Positions 11,501 through 24,527 of a stretch of 64,000 nt of DNA are shown in pieces (position 1 is the stretch's first letter; each line of letters starts with the position of its first letter). This DNA comes from Euwallacea fornicatus. Lineage: Eukaryota; Arthropoda; Insecta; Coleoptera; Curculionidae. Both the position numbers and the translations under genes were made by a program. The stretch lies in the NCBI RefSeq assembly GCF_040115645.1, contig NW_027096016.1, positions 930,001-994,000 on the forward strand, given 5' to 3'. The notes beneath the pieces were generated by a model. The model was not told the origin of the DNA. It worked only from the letters and a program-made list of their open reading frames with translations, and ran no database searches.

Positions 11501-12615
11501 TTTAAAATGACACAACCACCATGATTACATCTTGTTGAACTTCCAAGAAAAATAGTTCTTTATGTGCTCAAACACACAACTTTTGTGACTTTTCAAACTT
11601 AGAAGCTCGATAGCTTCGGCAAATGAAGACCAAATTTGTTAAACAAAGTGTCAAATTAATCACCTCAACGAGATTTTGAAGATGTCACAACACATCATGA
11701 TTGCATCTTGTTGAATTTCCAAGAAAAATAGTACTTTATGTGCTGAAACACACAACTTTTGTGACTTTTCAAATTTTGAAGCTCGATAACTTCGGCAAAA
11801 GTGGACCAAATTTCTTAAACAAAGTGTCAAAGTAATCACCTCAACGAGATTTTGAAGATGTCACAACACATCATGATTACATCTTGTTGAACTTCCAAGA
11901 AAAATAGTACTTTATGTGCTCAAACATATAACTTTTGTGACTTTTCAAATTTTGAAGCTCGATAGCTTCGGCAAATGAAGACAAAATTTGTTAAACAAAG
12001 TGTCAAATTAATCAGCTCGACGAGATTTTGAAGATGTCACAACACATCATGATTGCATCTTGTTGAACTTCCAAGAAAAATAGTTCTTTATGTGCTCAAA
12101 CACACAACTTTTGTGACTTTTCAAACTTAGAAGCTCGATAGCTTCGGCAAATGAAGACCAAATTTGTTAAACAAAGTGTCAAATTAATCAGCTCGACGAG
12201 ATTTTGAAGATGTCACAACACATCATGATTGCATCTTGTTGAATTTCCAAGAAAAATAGTACTTTATGTGCTCAAACACACAACTTTTGTGACTTTTCCA
12301 CTTTTGAAGCTCGATAACTTTGGCAAATGTGGACGAAATTTGTTAACCAAAGTGTCAAATTAATCAGCTCGACGAGATCTTTAAAATAACACACCAATTC
12401 ATGATTGCATCTTGTTGAATTTCCAAGAAAAATAGTACTTTATGTGCTCAAACACACATATTTTGTGACTTTTCAAACTTTGAAGCTCGATAACTTCGGC
12501 AAATGTGGACCAAATTTCTTAAACATAGTGTCAAAGTAATCACCTAAACGAGATTTTGAAGATGTCACAACACATCATGATTACATCTTGTTGAACTTCC
12601 AGGAAAAATAGTACT
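8569..12615 (+). repeat. 4047 bp 23-mer higher-order unit, copy 1
   Basis: This unit of 23 monomers (one of 175 bp) is followed immediately by a second copy. The match at offset 4047 runs 8569-12668 against 12616-16715. Private variants checked in both copies are CACCTCCACGAG, CATCATGTTG, CTTGTTGCACTTCC, CTTAAAACAAG, AATTTTCAAG, GACACAAGACACC, ACAACCACC, GGCAAAAGTGG, AGACAAAATTTG and AAAATAACACACC. I saw no difference. It contains two gggaattg monomers (8623 and 10911). The boundaries are the first mismatches (GTACATT against GTACTTT; GATAA against GATAG). Confidence 0.9.
11439..11613 (+). repeat. Short monomer, 175 bp (copy at 15486-15660)
   Basis: One base is missing in ACACAACCACCATG compared with ACACAACACACCATG. 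The same deletion is present at 15486-15660, exactly 4047 bp away. The deletion therefore predates the 23-mer duplication. Confidence 0.9.
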
Positions 12616-15600
12616 TTATGTGCTCAAACACACAACTTTTGTGACTTTTCAAACTTTGAAGCTCGATAACTTCGGGAATTGTGAACCACATTTCCTAAAC
12701 AAAGTGTCAAATTAATCAGCTCCACGAAATTTTGAAGATGTCACAACACATCATGATTGCATCTTGTTGAATTTCCAAGAAAAATAGTACTTTATGTGCT
12801 CAAACACACATATTTTGTGACTTTTCAAATTTTGAAGCTCGATAACTTCGGCAAATGTGGACCAAATTTCTTAAACAAAGTGTCAAAGTAATCACCTCCA
12901 CGAGATTTTGAAGATGTCACAACACATCATGATTACATCTTGTTGAACTTCCAAGAAAAATAGTACTTTATGTGCTCAAACACACAACTTTTGTGACTTT
13001 TCAAACTTTGAAGCTCGATAACTTTGGCAAATGTGGACCAAATTTGTTAACCAAAGTGTCAAATTAATCACCTCAACGAGATTTTGAAGATGTCACAACA
13101 CATCATGATTGCATCTTGTTGAATTTCCAAGAAAAATAGTACTTTATGTGCTGAAACACACAACTTTTGTGACTTTTCAAACTTTGAAGCTCGATAACTT
13201 CGGCATATGAAGACCAAATTTGTTAAACAAAGTGTCAAATTAATCAGCTCGACGAGATCTTTAAAATGACACAACACACCATGATTACATCTTGTTGAAC
13301 TTCCAAGAAAAATAGTTCTTTATGTGCTCAAACACACAACTTTTGTGACTTTTCAAACTTAGAAGCTCGATAGCTTCGGCAAATGAAGACCAAATTTGTT
13401 AAACAAAGTGTCAAATTAATCACCTCAACGAGATTTTGAAGATGTCACAACACATCATGATTGCATCTTGTTGAATTTCCAAGAAAAATAGTACTTTATG
13501 TGCTGAAACACACAACTTTTGTGACTTTTCAAATTTTGAAGCTCGATAACTTCGGCAAATGTGGACCAAATTTCTTAAACAAAGTGTCAAAGTAATCACC
13601 TCAACGAGATTTTGAAGATGTCACAACACATCATGATTACATCTTGTTGAACTTCCAAGAAAAATAGTACTTTATGTGCTCAAACATATAACTTTTGTGA
13701 CTTTTCAAATTTTGAAGCTCGATAGCTTCGGCAAATGAAGACCAAATTTGTTAAACAAAGTGTCAAATTAATCAGCTCGACGAGATTTTGAAGATGTCAC
13801 AACACATCATGATTGCATCATGTTGAACTTCCAAGAAAAATAGTTCTTTATGTGCTCAAACACACAACTTTTGTGACTTTTCAAACTTAGAAGCTCGATA
13901 GCTTCGGCAAATGAAGACCAAATTTGTTAAACAAAGTGTCAAATTAATCAGCTCGACGAGATTTTGAAGATGTCACAACACATCATGATTGCATCTTGTT
14001 GAACTTCCAAGAAAAATAGTTCTTTATGTGCTCAAACACACAACTTTTGTGACTTTTCAAACTTTGAAGCTCGATAGCTTCGGCAAATGAAGACCAAATT
14101 TGTTAAACAAAGTGTCAAATTAATCAGCTCGACGAGATCTTTAAAATGACACAACACACCATGATTACATCTTGTTGCACTTCCAAGAAAAATAGTACTT
14201 TATGTGCTCAAACACACAACTTTTGTGACTTTTCAAACTTTGAAGCTCGATAACTTCGGCATATGTGGACCAAATTTCTTAAAACAAGTGTCAAAGTAAT
14301 CACCTCAACGAGATTTTGAAGATGTCACAACACATCATGATTACATCTTGTTGAACTTCCAAGAAAAATAGTACTTTATGTGCTCAAACACACAACTTTT
14401 GTGACTTTTCAAACTTTGAAGCTCGATAACTTCGGCATATGAAGACCAAATTTGTTAAACAAAGTGTCAAAGTAATCACCTCAACGAGATTTTGAAGATG
14501 TCACAACATATCATGATTGCATCTTGTTGAATTTTCAAGAAAAATAGTACTTTATGTGCTCAAACACACAACTTTTGTGACTTTTCAAACTTTGAAGCTC
14601 GATAGCTTCGGCAAATGAAGACCAAATTTGTTAAACAAAGTGTCAAATTAATCAGCTCGACGAGATTTTGAAGATGACACAAGACACCATTATTACATCT
14701 TGTTGAACTTCCAAGAAAAATAGTTCTTTATGTGCTCAAACACACAACTTTTGTGACTTTTCAAACTTAGAAGCTCGATAACTTCGGCAAATGTGGACCA
14801 AATTTCTTAAACAAAGTGTCAAATTAATCAGCTCGACGAGATCTTTAAAATGACACAACACACCATGATTACATCTTGTTGAACTTCCAAGAAAAATAGT
14901 ACATTATGTGCTCAAACACACAACTTTTGTGACTTTTCAAACTTTGAAGCTCGATAACTTCGGGAATTGTGAACCACATTTCCTAAACAAAGTGTCAAAT
15001 TAATCAGCTCCACGAAATTTTGAAGATGTCACAACACATCATGATTGCATCTTGTTGAATTTCCAAGAAAAATAGTACTTTATGTGCTCAAACACACATA
15101 TTTTGTGACTTTTCAAATTTTGAAGCTCGATAACTTCGGCAAATGTGGACCAAATTTCTTAAACAAAGTGTCAAAGTAATCACCTCAACGAGATTTTGAA
15201 GATGTCACAACACATCATGATTACATCTTGTTGAACTTCCAAGAAAAATAGTACTTTATGTGCTCAAACACACAACTTTTGTGACTTTTCAAACTTTGAA
15301 GCTCGATAACTTTGGCAAATGTGGACGAAATTTGTTAACCAAAGTGTCAAATTAATCACCTCAACGAGATTTTGAAGATGTCACAACACATCATGATTGC
15401 ATCTTGTTGAATTTCCAAGAAAAATAGTACTTTATGTGCTGAAACACACAACTTTTGTGACTTTTCAAACTTTGAAGCTCGATAACTTCGGCATATGAAG
15501 ACCAAATTTGTTAAACAAAGTGTCAAATTAATCAGCTCGACGAGATCTTTAAAATGACACAACCACCATGATTACATCTTGTTGAACTTCCAAGAAAAAT

Positions 15601-16662
15601 AGTTCTTTATGTGCTCAAACACACAACTTTTGTGACTTTTCAAACTTAGAAGCTCGATAGCTTCGGCAAATGAAGACCAAATTTGTTAAACAAAGTGTCA
15701 AATTAATCACCTCAACGAGATTTTGAAGATGTCACAACACATCATGATTGCATCTTGTTGAATTTCCAAGAAAAATAGTACTTTATGTGCTGAAACACAC
15801 AACTTTTGTGACTTTTCAAATTTTGAAGCTCGATAACTTCGGCAAAAGTGGACCAAATTTCTTAAACAAAGTGTCAAAGTAATCACCTCAACGAGATTTT
15901 GAAGATGTCACAACACATCATGATTACATCTTGTTGAACTTCCAAGAAAAATAGTACTTTATGTGCTCAAACATATAACTTTTGTGACTTTTCAAATTTT
16001 GAAGCTCGATAGCTTCGGCAAATGAAGACAAAATTTGTTAAACAAAGTGTCAAATTAATCAGCTCGACGAGATTTTGAAGATGTCACAACACATCATGAT
16101 TGCATCTTGTTGAACTTCCAAGAAAAATAGTTCTTTATGTGCTCAAACACACAACTTTTGTGACTTTTCAAACTTAGAAGCTCGATAGCTTCGGCAAATG
16201 AAGACCAAATTTGTTAAACAAAGTGTCAAATTAATCAGCTCGACGAGATTTTGAAGATGTCACAACACATCATGATTGCATCTTGTTGAATTTCCAAGAA
16301 AAATAGTACTTTATGTGCTCAAACACACAACTTTTGTGACTTTTCCACTTTTGAAGCTCGATAACTTTGGCAAATGTGGACGAAATTTGTTAACCAAAGT
16401 GTCAAATTAATCAGCTCGACGAGATCTTTAAAATAACACACCAATTCATGATTGCATCTTGTTGAATTTCCAAGAAAAATAGTACTTTATGTGCTCAAAC
16501 ACACATATTTTGTGACTTTTCAAACTTTGAAGCTCGATAACTTCGGCAAATGTGGACCAAATTTCTTAAACATAGTGTCAAAGTAATCACCTAAACGAGA
16601 TTTTGAAGATGTCACAACACATCATGATTACATCTTGTTGAACTTCCAGGAAAAATAGTACT
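12616..16662 (+). repeat. 4047 bp 23-mer higher-order unit, copy 2
   Basis: This is the tandem partner of the preceding unit, with gggaattg monomers at 12670 and 14958. The match continues another 53 bp past one full period. The last part of this copy overlaps the start of the next duplication (from 16436), so the two tandem duplications share an edge. The absence of visible differences over about 4.1 kb, against roughly 90% identity between the two monomer types I compared, points to a very recent duplication or to an assembly artefact. Confidence 0.9.
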
Positions 16663-19600
16663 TTATGTGCTCAAACACACAACTTTTGTGACTTTTCAAA
16701 CTTTGAAGCTCGATAGCTTCGGCAAATGAAGACCAAATTTGTTAAACAAAGTGTCAAATTAATCAGCTCGACGAGATCTTTAAAATGACACAACACACCA
16801 TGATTACATCTTGTTGAACTTCCAAGAAAAATAGTACTTTATGTGCTGAAACATACAACTTTTGTGACTTTTCAAACTTTGAAGCTCGATAACTTCGGCA
16901 TATGTGGACCAAATTTCTTAAACAAAGTGTCAAAGTAATTACCTCAACGAGATTTTGAAGATGTCACAACACATCATGATTACATCTTGTTGAACTTCCA
17001 GGAAAAATAGTACTTTATGTGCTCAAACACACAACTTTTGTGACTTTTCAAACTTTGAAGCTCGATAGCTTCGGCAAATGAAGACCAAATTTGTTAAACA
17101 AAGTGTCAAATTAATCAGCTCGACGAGATCTTTAAAATGACACAACACACCATGATTACATCTTGTTGAACTTCCAAGAAAAATAGTACTTTATGTGCTC
17201 AAACACACAACTTTTGTGACTTTTCAAATTTTGAAGCTCGATAACTTCGGCAAATGTGGACCAAATTTCTTAAACAAAGTGTCAAAGTAATCACCTCAAC
17301 GAGATTTTGGAGATGTCACAACACATCATGATTACATCTTGTTGAACTTCCAAGAAAAATAGTACTTTATGTGCTCAAACACAACTTTTGTGACTTTTCA
17401 AACTTTGAAGCTCGATAGCTTCGGCAAATGAAGACCAAATTTGTTAAACAAAGTGTCAAATTAATCAGCTCGACGAGATCTTTAAAATGACACAACACAC
17501 CATGATTACATCTTGTTGAACTTCCAAGAAAAATAGTACTTTATGTGCTCAAAGACACAACTTTTGTGACTTTTCAAACTTTGAAGCTCGATAACTTCGG
17601 CATATGTGGACCAAATTTCTTAAACAAAGTGTCAAAGTAATCACCTCAACGAGATTTTGAAGATGTCACAACACATCATGATTACATCTTGTTGAACTTC
17701 CAGGAAAAATAGTACTTTATGTGCTCAAACACACAACTTTTGTGACTTTTCAAACTTTGAAGCTCGATAGCTTCGGCAAATGAAGACCAAATTTGTTAAC
17801 CAAAGTGTCAAATTAATCACCTCAACGAGATTTTGAAGATGTCACAACACATCATGATTGCATCTTGTTGAATTTCCAAGAAAAATAGTACTTTATGTGC
17901 TGAAACACACAACTTTTGTGACTTTTCAAACTTTGAAGCTCGATAACTTCGGCATATGAAGACCAAATTTGTTAAACAAAGTGTCAAAGTAATCACCTCA
18001 ACGAGATTTTGAAGATGTCACAACATATCATGATTGCATCTTGTTGAATTTCCAAGAAAAATAGTACTTTATGTGCTCAAACACACAACTTTTGTGACTT
18101 TTCAAACTTTGAAGCTCGATAGCTTCGGCAAATGAAGACCAAATTTGTTAAACAAAGTGTCAAATTAATCAGCTCGACGAGATTTTGAAGATGACACAAG
18201 ACACCATTATTACATCTTGTTGAACTTCCAAGAAAAATAGTTCTTTATGTGCTCAAACACACAACTTTTGTGACTTTTCAAACTTAGAAGCTCGATAACT
18301 TCGGCAAATGTGGACCAAATTTCTTAAACAAAGTGTCAAATTAATCAGCTCGACGAGATCTTTAAAATGACACAACACACCATGATTACATCTTGTTGAA
18401 CTTCCAAGAAAAATAGTACATTATGTGCTCAAACACACAACTTTTGTGACTTTTCAAACTTTGAAGCTCGATAACTTCGGGAATTGTGAACCACATTTCC
18501 TAAACAAAGTGTCAAATTAATCAGCTCCACGAAATTTTGAAGATGTCACAACACATCATGATTGCATCTTGTTGAATTTCCAAGAAAAATAGTACTTTAT
18601 GTGCTCAAACACACATATTTTGTGACTTTTCAAATTTTGAAGCTCGATAACTTCGGCAAATGTGGACCAAATTTCTTAAACAAAGTGTCAAAGTAATCAC
18701 CTCAACGAGATTTTGAAGATGTCACAACACATCATGATTACATCTTGTTGAACTTCCAAGAAAAATAGTACTTTATGTGCTCAAACACACAACTTTTGTG
18801 ACTTTTCAAACTTTGAAGCTCGATAACTTTGGCAAATGTGGACCAAATTTGTTAACCAAAGTGTCAAATTAATCACCTCAACGAGATTTTGAAGATGTCA
18901 CAACACATCATGATTGCATCTTGTTGAATTTCCAAGAAAAATAGTACTTTATGTGCTGAAACACACAACTTTTGTGACTTTTCAAACTTTGAAGCTCGAT
19001 AACTTCGGCATATGAAGACCAAATTTGTTAAACAAAGTGTCAAATTAATCAGCTCGACGAGATCTTTAAAATGACACAACACACCATGATTACATCTTGT
19101 TGAACTTCCAAGAAAAATAGTTCTTTATGTGCTCAAACACACAACTTTTGTGACTTTTCAAACTTAGAAGCTCGATAGCTTCGGCAAATGAAGACCAAAT
19201 TTGTTAAACAAAGTGTCAAATTAATCACCTCAACGAGATTTTGAAGATGTCACAACACATCATGATTGCATCTTGTTGAATTTCCAAGAAAAATAGTACT
19301 TTATGTGCTGAAACACACAACTTTTGTGACTTTTCAAATTTTGAAGCTCGATAACTTCGGCAAATGTGGACCAAATTTCTTAAACAAAGTGTCAAAGTAA
19401 TCACCTCAACGAGATTTTGAAGATGTCACAACACATCATGATTACATCTTGTTGAACTTCCAAGAAAAATAGTACTTTATGTGCTCAAACATATAACTTT
19501 TGTGACTTTTCAAATTTTGAAGCTCGATAGCTTCGGCAAATGAAGACCAAATTTGTTAAACAAAGTGTCAAATTAATCAGCTCGACGAGATTTTGAAGAT

Positions 19601-20481
19601 GTCACAACACATCATGATTGCATCTTGTTGAACTTCCAAGAAAAATAGTTCTTTATGTGCTCAAACACACAACTTTTGTGACTTTTCAAACTTAGAAGCT
19701 CGATAGCTTCGGCAAATGAAGACCAAATTTGTTAAACAAAGTGTCAAATTAATCAGCTCGACGAGATTTTGAAGATGTCACAACACATCATGATTGCATC
19801 TTGTTGAATTTCCAAGAAAAATAGTACTTTATGTGCTCAAACACACAACTTTTGTGACTTTTCCACTTTTGAAGCTCGATAACTTTGGCAAATGTGGACG
19901 AAATTTGTTAACCAAAGTGTCAAATTAATCAGCTCAACGAGATCTTTAAAATGACACACCAATTCATGATTGCATCTTGTTGAATTTCCAAGAAAAATAG
20001 TACTTTATGTGCTCAAACACACAACTTTTGTGACTTTTCAAACTTTGAAGCTCGATAGCTTCGGCAAATGAAGACCAAATTTGTTAAACAAAGTGTCAAA
20101 TTAATCAGCTCGACGAGATTTTGAAGATGTCACAACATATCATGATTGCATCTTGTTGAACTTCCAAGAAAAATAGTTCTTTATGTGCTCAAACACACAA
20201 CTTTTGTGACTTTTCAAACTTAGAAGCTCGATAGCTTCGGCAAATGAAGACCAAATTTGTTAAACAAAGTGTCAAATTAATCAGCTCGACGAGATTTTGA
20301 AGATGTCACAACACATCATGATTACATCTTGTTGAATTTCCAAGAAAAATAGTACTTTATGTGCTCAAACACACAACTTTTGTGACTTTTCCACTTTTGA
20401 AGCTCGATAACTTTGGCAAATGTGGACGAAATTTGTTAACCAAAGTGTCAAATTAATCAGCTCGACGAGATCTTTAAAATG
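16436..20481 (+). repeat. 4046 bp 23-mer higher-order unit, copy 1
   Basis: This 23-monomer unit contains one 174 bp monomer (17245). It matches the next unit at offset 4046 from 16436 to 20551. Shared private variants are GCTGAAACATAC, GTAATTACC, TTTTGGAGATG, CAAAGACAC, GACACAAGACACC, CAAACATATAAC and AGCTCAACGAGATC. The order from the GACACAAGACACC monomer onward also parallels the preceding 4047 bp unit (offset 3517 from 14675 to 18192), so the two 23-mers share part of their monomer order, although their other parts differ. Confidence 0.9.
17245..17418 (+). repeat. Short monomer, 174 bp (lineage of four copies)
   Basis: CAAACACAACTTTTG replaces CAAACACACAACTTTTG, a loss of one AC unit. 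The same form occurs at 21291-21464, 31321-31494 and 43815-43988, each following a TTTTGGAGATG core. The linked variants show these are descendants of one event spread by block duplication. Confidence 0.9.
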
Positions 20482-23400
20482 ACACACCAATTCATGATTG
20501 CATCTTGTTGAATTTCCAAGAAAAATAGTACTTTATGTGCTCAAACACACATATTTTGTGACTTTTCAAACTTTGAAGCTCGATAACTTCGGCAAATGTG
20601 GACCAAATTTCTTAAACATAGTGTCAAAGTAATCACCTAAACGAGATTTTGAAGATGTCACAACACATCATGATTACATCTTGTTGAACTTCCAGGAAAA
20701 ATAGTACTTTATGTGCTCAAACACACAACTTTTGTGACTTTTCAAACTTTGAAGCTCGATAGCTTCGGCAAATGAAGACCAAATTTGTTAAACAAAGTGT
20801 CAAATTAATCAGCTCGACGAGATCTTTAAAATGACACAACACACCATGATTACATCTTGTTGAACTTCCAAGAAAAATAGTACTTTATGTGCTGAAACAT
20901 ACAACTTTTGTGACTTTTCAAACTTTGAAGCTCGATAACTTCGGCATATGTGGACCAAATTTCTTAAACAAAGTGTCAAAGTAATTACCTCAACGAGATT
21001 TTGAAGATGTCACAACACATCATGATTACATCTTGTTGAACTTCCAGGAAAAATAGTACTTTATGTGCTCAAACACACAACTTTTGTGACTTTTCAAACT
21101 TTGAAGCTCGATAGCTTCGGCAAATGAAGACCAAATTTGTTAAACAAAGTGTCAAATTAATCAGCTCGACGAGATCTTTAAAATGACACAACACACCATG
21201 ATTACATCTTGTTGAACTTCCAAGAAAAATAGTACTTTATGTGCTCAAACACACAACTTTTGTGACTTTTCAAATTTTGAAGCTCGATAACTTCGGCAAA
21301 TGTGGACCAAATTTCTTAAACAAAGTGTCAAAGTAATCACCTCAACGAGATTTTGGAGATGTCACAACACATCATGATTACATCTTGTTGAACTTCCAAG
21401 AAAAATAGTACTTTATGTGCTCAAACACAACTTTTGTGACTTTTCAAACTTTGAAGCTCGATAGCTTCGGCAAATGAAGACCAAATTTGTTAAACAAAGT
21501 GTCAAATTAATCAGCTCGACGAGATCTTTAAAATGACACAACACACCATGATTACATCTTGTTGAACTTCCAAGAAAAATAGTACTTTATGTGCTCAAAG
21601 ACACAACTTTTGTGACTTTTCAAACTTTGAAGCTCGATAACTTCGGCATATGTGGACCAAATTTCTTAAACAAAGTGTCAAAGTAATCACCTCAACGAGA
21701 TTTTGAAGATGTCACAACACATCATGATTACATCTTGTTGAACTTCCAGGAAAAATAGTACTTTATGTGCTCAAACACACAACTTTTGTGACTTTTCAAA
21801 CTTTGAAGCTCGATAGCTTCGGCAAATGAAGACCAAATTTGTTAACCAAAGTGTCAAATTAATCACCTCAACGAGATTTTGAAGATGTCACAACACATCA
21901 TGATTGCATCTTGTTGAATTTCCAAGAAAAATAGTACTTTATGTGCTGAAACACACAACTTTTGTGACTTTTCAAACTTTGAAGCTCGATAACTTCGGCA
22001 TATGAAGACCAAATTTGTTAAACAAAGTGTCAAAGTAATCACCTCAACGAGATTTTGAAGATGTCACAACATATCATGATTGCATCTTGTTGAATTTCCA
22101 AGAAAAATAGTACTTTATGTGCTCAAACACACAACTTTTGTGACTTTTCAAACTTTGAAGCTCGATAGCTTCGGCAAATGAAGACCAAATTTGTTAAACA
22201 AAGTGTCAAATTAATCAGCTCGACGAGATTTTGAAGATGACACAAGACACCATTATTACATCTTGTTGAACTTCCAAGAAAAATAGTTCTTTATGTGCTC
22301 AAACACACAACTTTTGTGACTTTTCAAACTTAGAAGCTCGATAACTTCGGCAAATGTGGACCAAATTTCTTAAACAAAGTGTCAAATTAATCAGCTCGAC
22401 GAGATCTTTAAAATGACACAACACACCATGATTACATCTTGTTGAACTTCCAAGAAAAATAGTACATTATGTGCTCAAACACACAACTTTTGTGACTTTT
22501 CAAACTTTGAAGCTCGATAACTTCGGGAATTGTGAACCACATTTCCTAAACAAAGTGTCAAATTAATCAGCTCCACGAAATTTTGAAGATGTCACAACAC
22601 ATCATGATTGCATCTTGTTGAATTTCCAAGAAAAATAGTACTTTATGTGCTCAAACACACATATTTTGTGACTTTTCAAATTTTGAAGCTCGATAACTTC
22701 GGCAAATGTGGACCAAATTTCTTAAACAAAGTGTCAAAGTAATCACCTCAACGAGATTTTGAAGATGTCACAACACATCATGATTACATCTTGTTGAACT
22801 TCCAAGAAAAATAGTACTTTATGTGCTCAAACACACAACTTTTGTGACTTTTCAAACTTTGAAGCTCGATAACTTTGGCAAATGTGGACCAAATTTGTTA
22901 ACCAAAGTGTCAAATTAATCACCTCAACGAGATTTTGAAGATGTCACAACACATCATGATTGCATCTTGTTGAATTTCCAAGAAAAATAGTACTTTATGT
23001 GCTGAAACACACAACTTTTGTGACTTTTCAAACTTTGAAGCTCGATAACTTCGGCATATGAAGACCAAATTTGTTAAACAAAGTGTCAAATTAATCAGCT
23101 CGACGAGATCTTTAAAATGACACAACACACCATGATTACATCTTGTTGAACTTCCAAGAAAAATAGTTCTTTATGTGCTCAAACACACAACTTTTGTGAC
23201 TTTTCAAACTTAGAAGCTCGATAGCTTCGGCAAATGAAGACCAAATTTGTTAAACAAAGTGTCAAATTAATCACCTCAACGAGATTTTGAAGATGTCACA
23301 ACACATCATGATTGCATCTTGTTGAATTTCCAAGAAAAATAGTACTTTATGTGCTGAAACACACAACTTTTGTGACTTTTCAAATTTTGAAGCTCGATAA

Positions 23401-24527
23401 CTTCGGCAAATGTGGACCAAATTTCTTAAACAAAGTGTCAAAGTAATCACCTCAACGAGATTTTGAAGATGTCACAACACATCATGATTACATCTTGTTG
23501 AACTTCCAAGAAAAATAGTACTTTATGTGCTCAAACATATAACTTTTGTGACTTTTCAAATTTTGAAGCTCGATAGCTTCGGCAAATGAAGACCAAATTT
23601 GTTAAACAAAGTGTCAAATTAATCAGCTCGACGAGATTTTGAAGATGTCACAACACATCATGATTGCATCTTGTTGAACTTCCAAGAAAAATAGTTCTTT
23701 ATGTGCTCAAACACACAACTTTTGTGACTTTTCAAACTTAGAAGCTCGATAGCTTCGGCAAATGAAGACCAAATTTGTTAAACAAAGTGTCAAATTAATC
23801 AGCTCGACGAGATTTTGAAGATGTCACAACACATCATGATTGCATCTTGTTGAATTTCCAAGAAAAATAGTACTTTATGTGCTCAAACACACAACTTTTG
23901 TGACTTTTCCACTTTTGAAGCTCGATAACTTTGGCAAATGTGGACGAAATTTGTTAACCAAAGTGTCAAATTAATCAGCTCAACGAGATCTTTAAAATGA
24001 CACACCAATTCATGATTGCATCTTGTTGAATTTCCAAGAAAAATAGTACTTTATGTGCTCAAACACACAACTTTTGTGACTTTTCAAACTTTGAAGCTCG
24101 ATAGCTTCGGCAAATGAAGACCAAATTTGTTAAACAAAGTGTCAAATTAATCAGCTCGACGAGATTTTGAAGATGTCACAACATATCATGATTGCATCTT
24201 GTTGAACTTCCAAGAAAAATAGTTCTTTATGTGCTCAAACACACAACTTTTGTGACTTTTCAAACTTAGAAGCTCGATAGCTTCGGCAAATGAAGACCAA
24301 ATTTGTTAAACAAAGTGTCAAATTAATCAGCTCGACGAGATTTTGAAGATGTCACAACACATCATGATTACATCTTGTTGAATTTCCAAGAAAAATAGTA
24401 CTTTATGTGCTCAAACACACAACTTTTGTGACTTTTCCACTTTTGAAGCTCGATAACTTTGGCAAATGTGGACGAAATTTGTTAACCAAAGTGTCAAATT
24501 AATCAGCTCGACGAGATCTTTAAAATG
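20482..24527 (+). repeat. 4046 bp 23-mer higher-order unit, copy 2
   Basis: This is the tandem partner of the preceding unit; the match runs on to 24597, about 70 bp beyond one period, where ACACATATTTT in the first copy faces ACACAACTTTT here. It holds the gggaattg monomer at 22521 and the acaccaattc monomers at 23929 and 24457. I saw no mismatch at the diagnostic sites compared. Part of it (from 23121) is copied again downstream at offset 1760. Confidence 0.9.
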
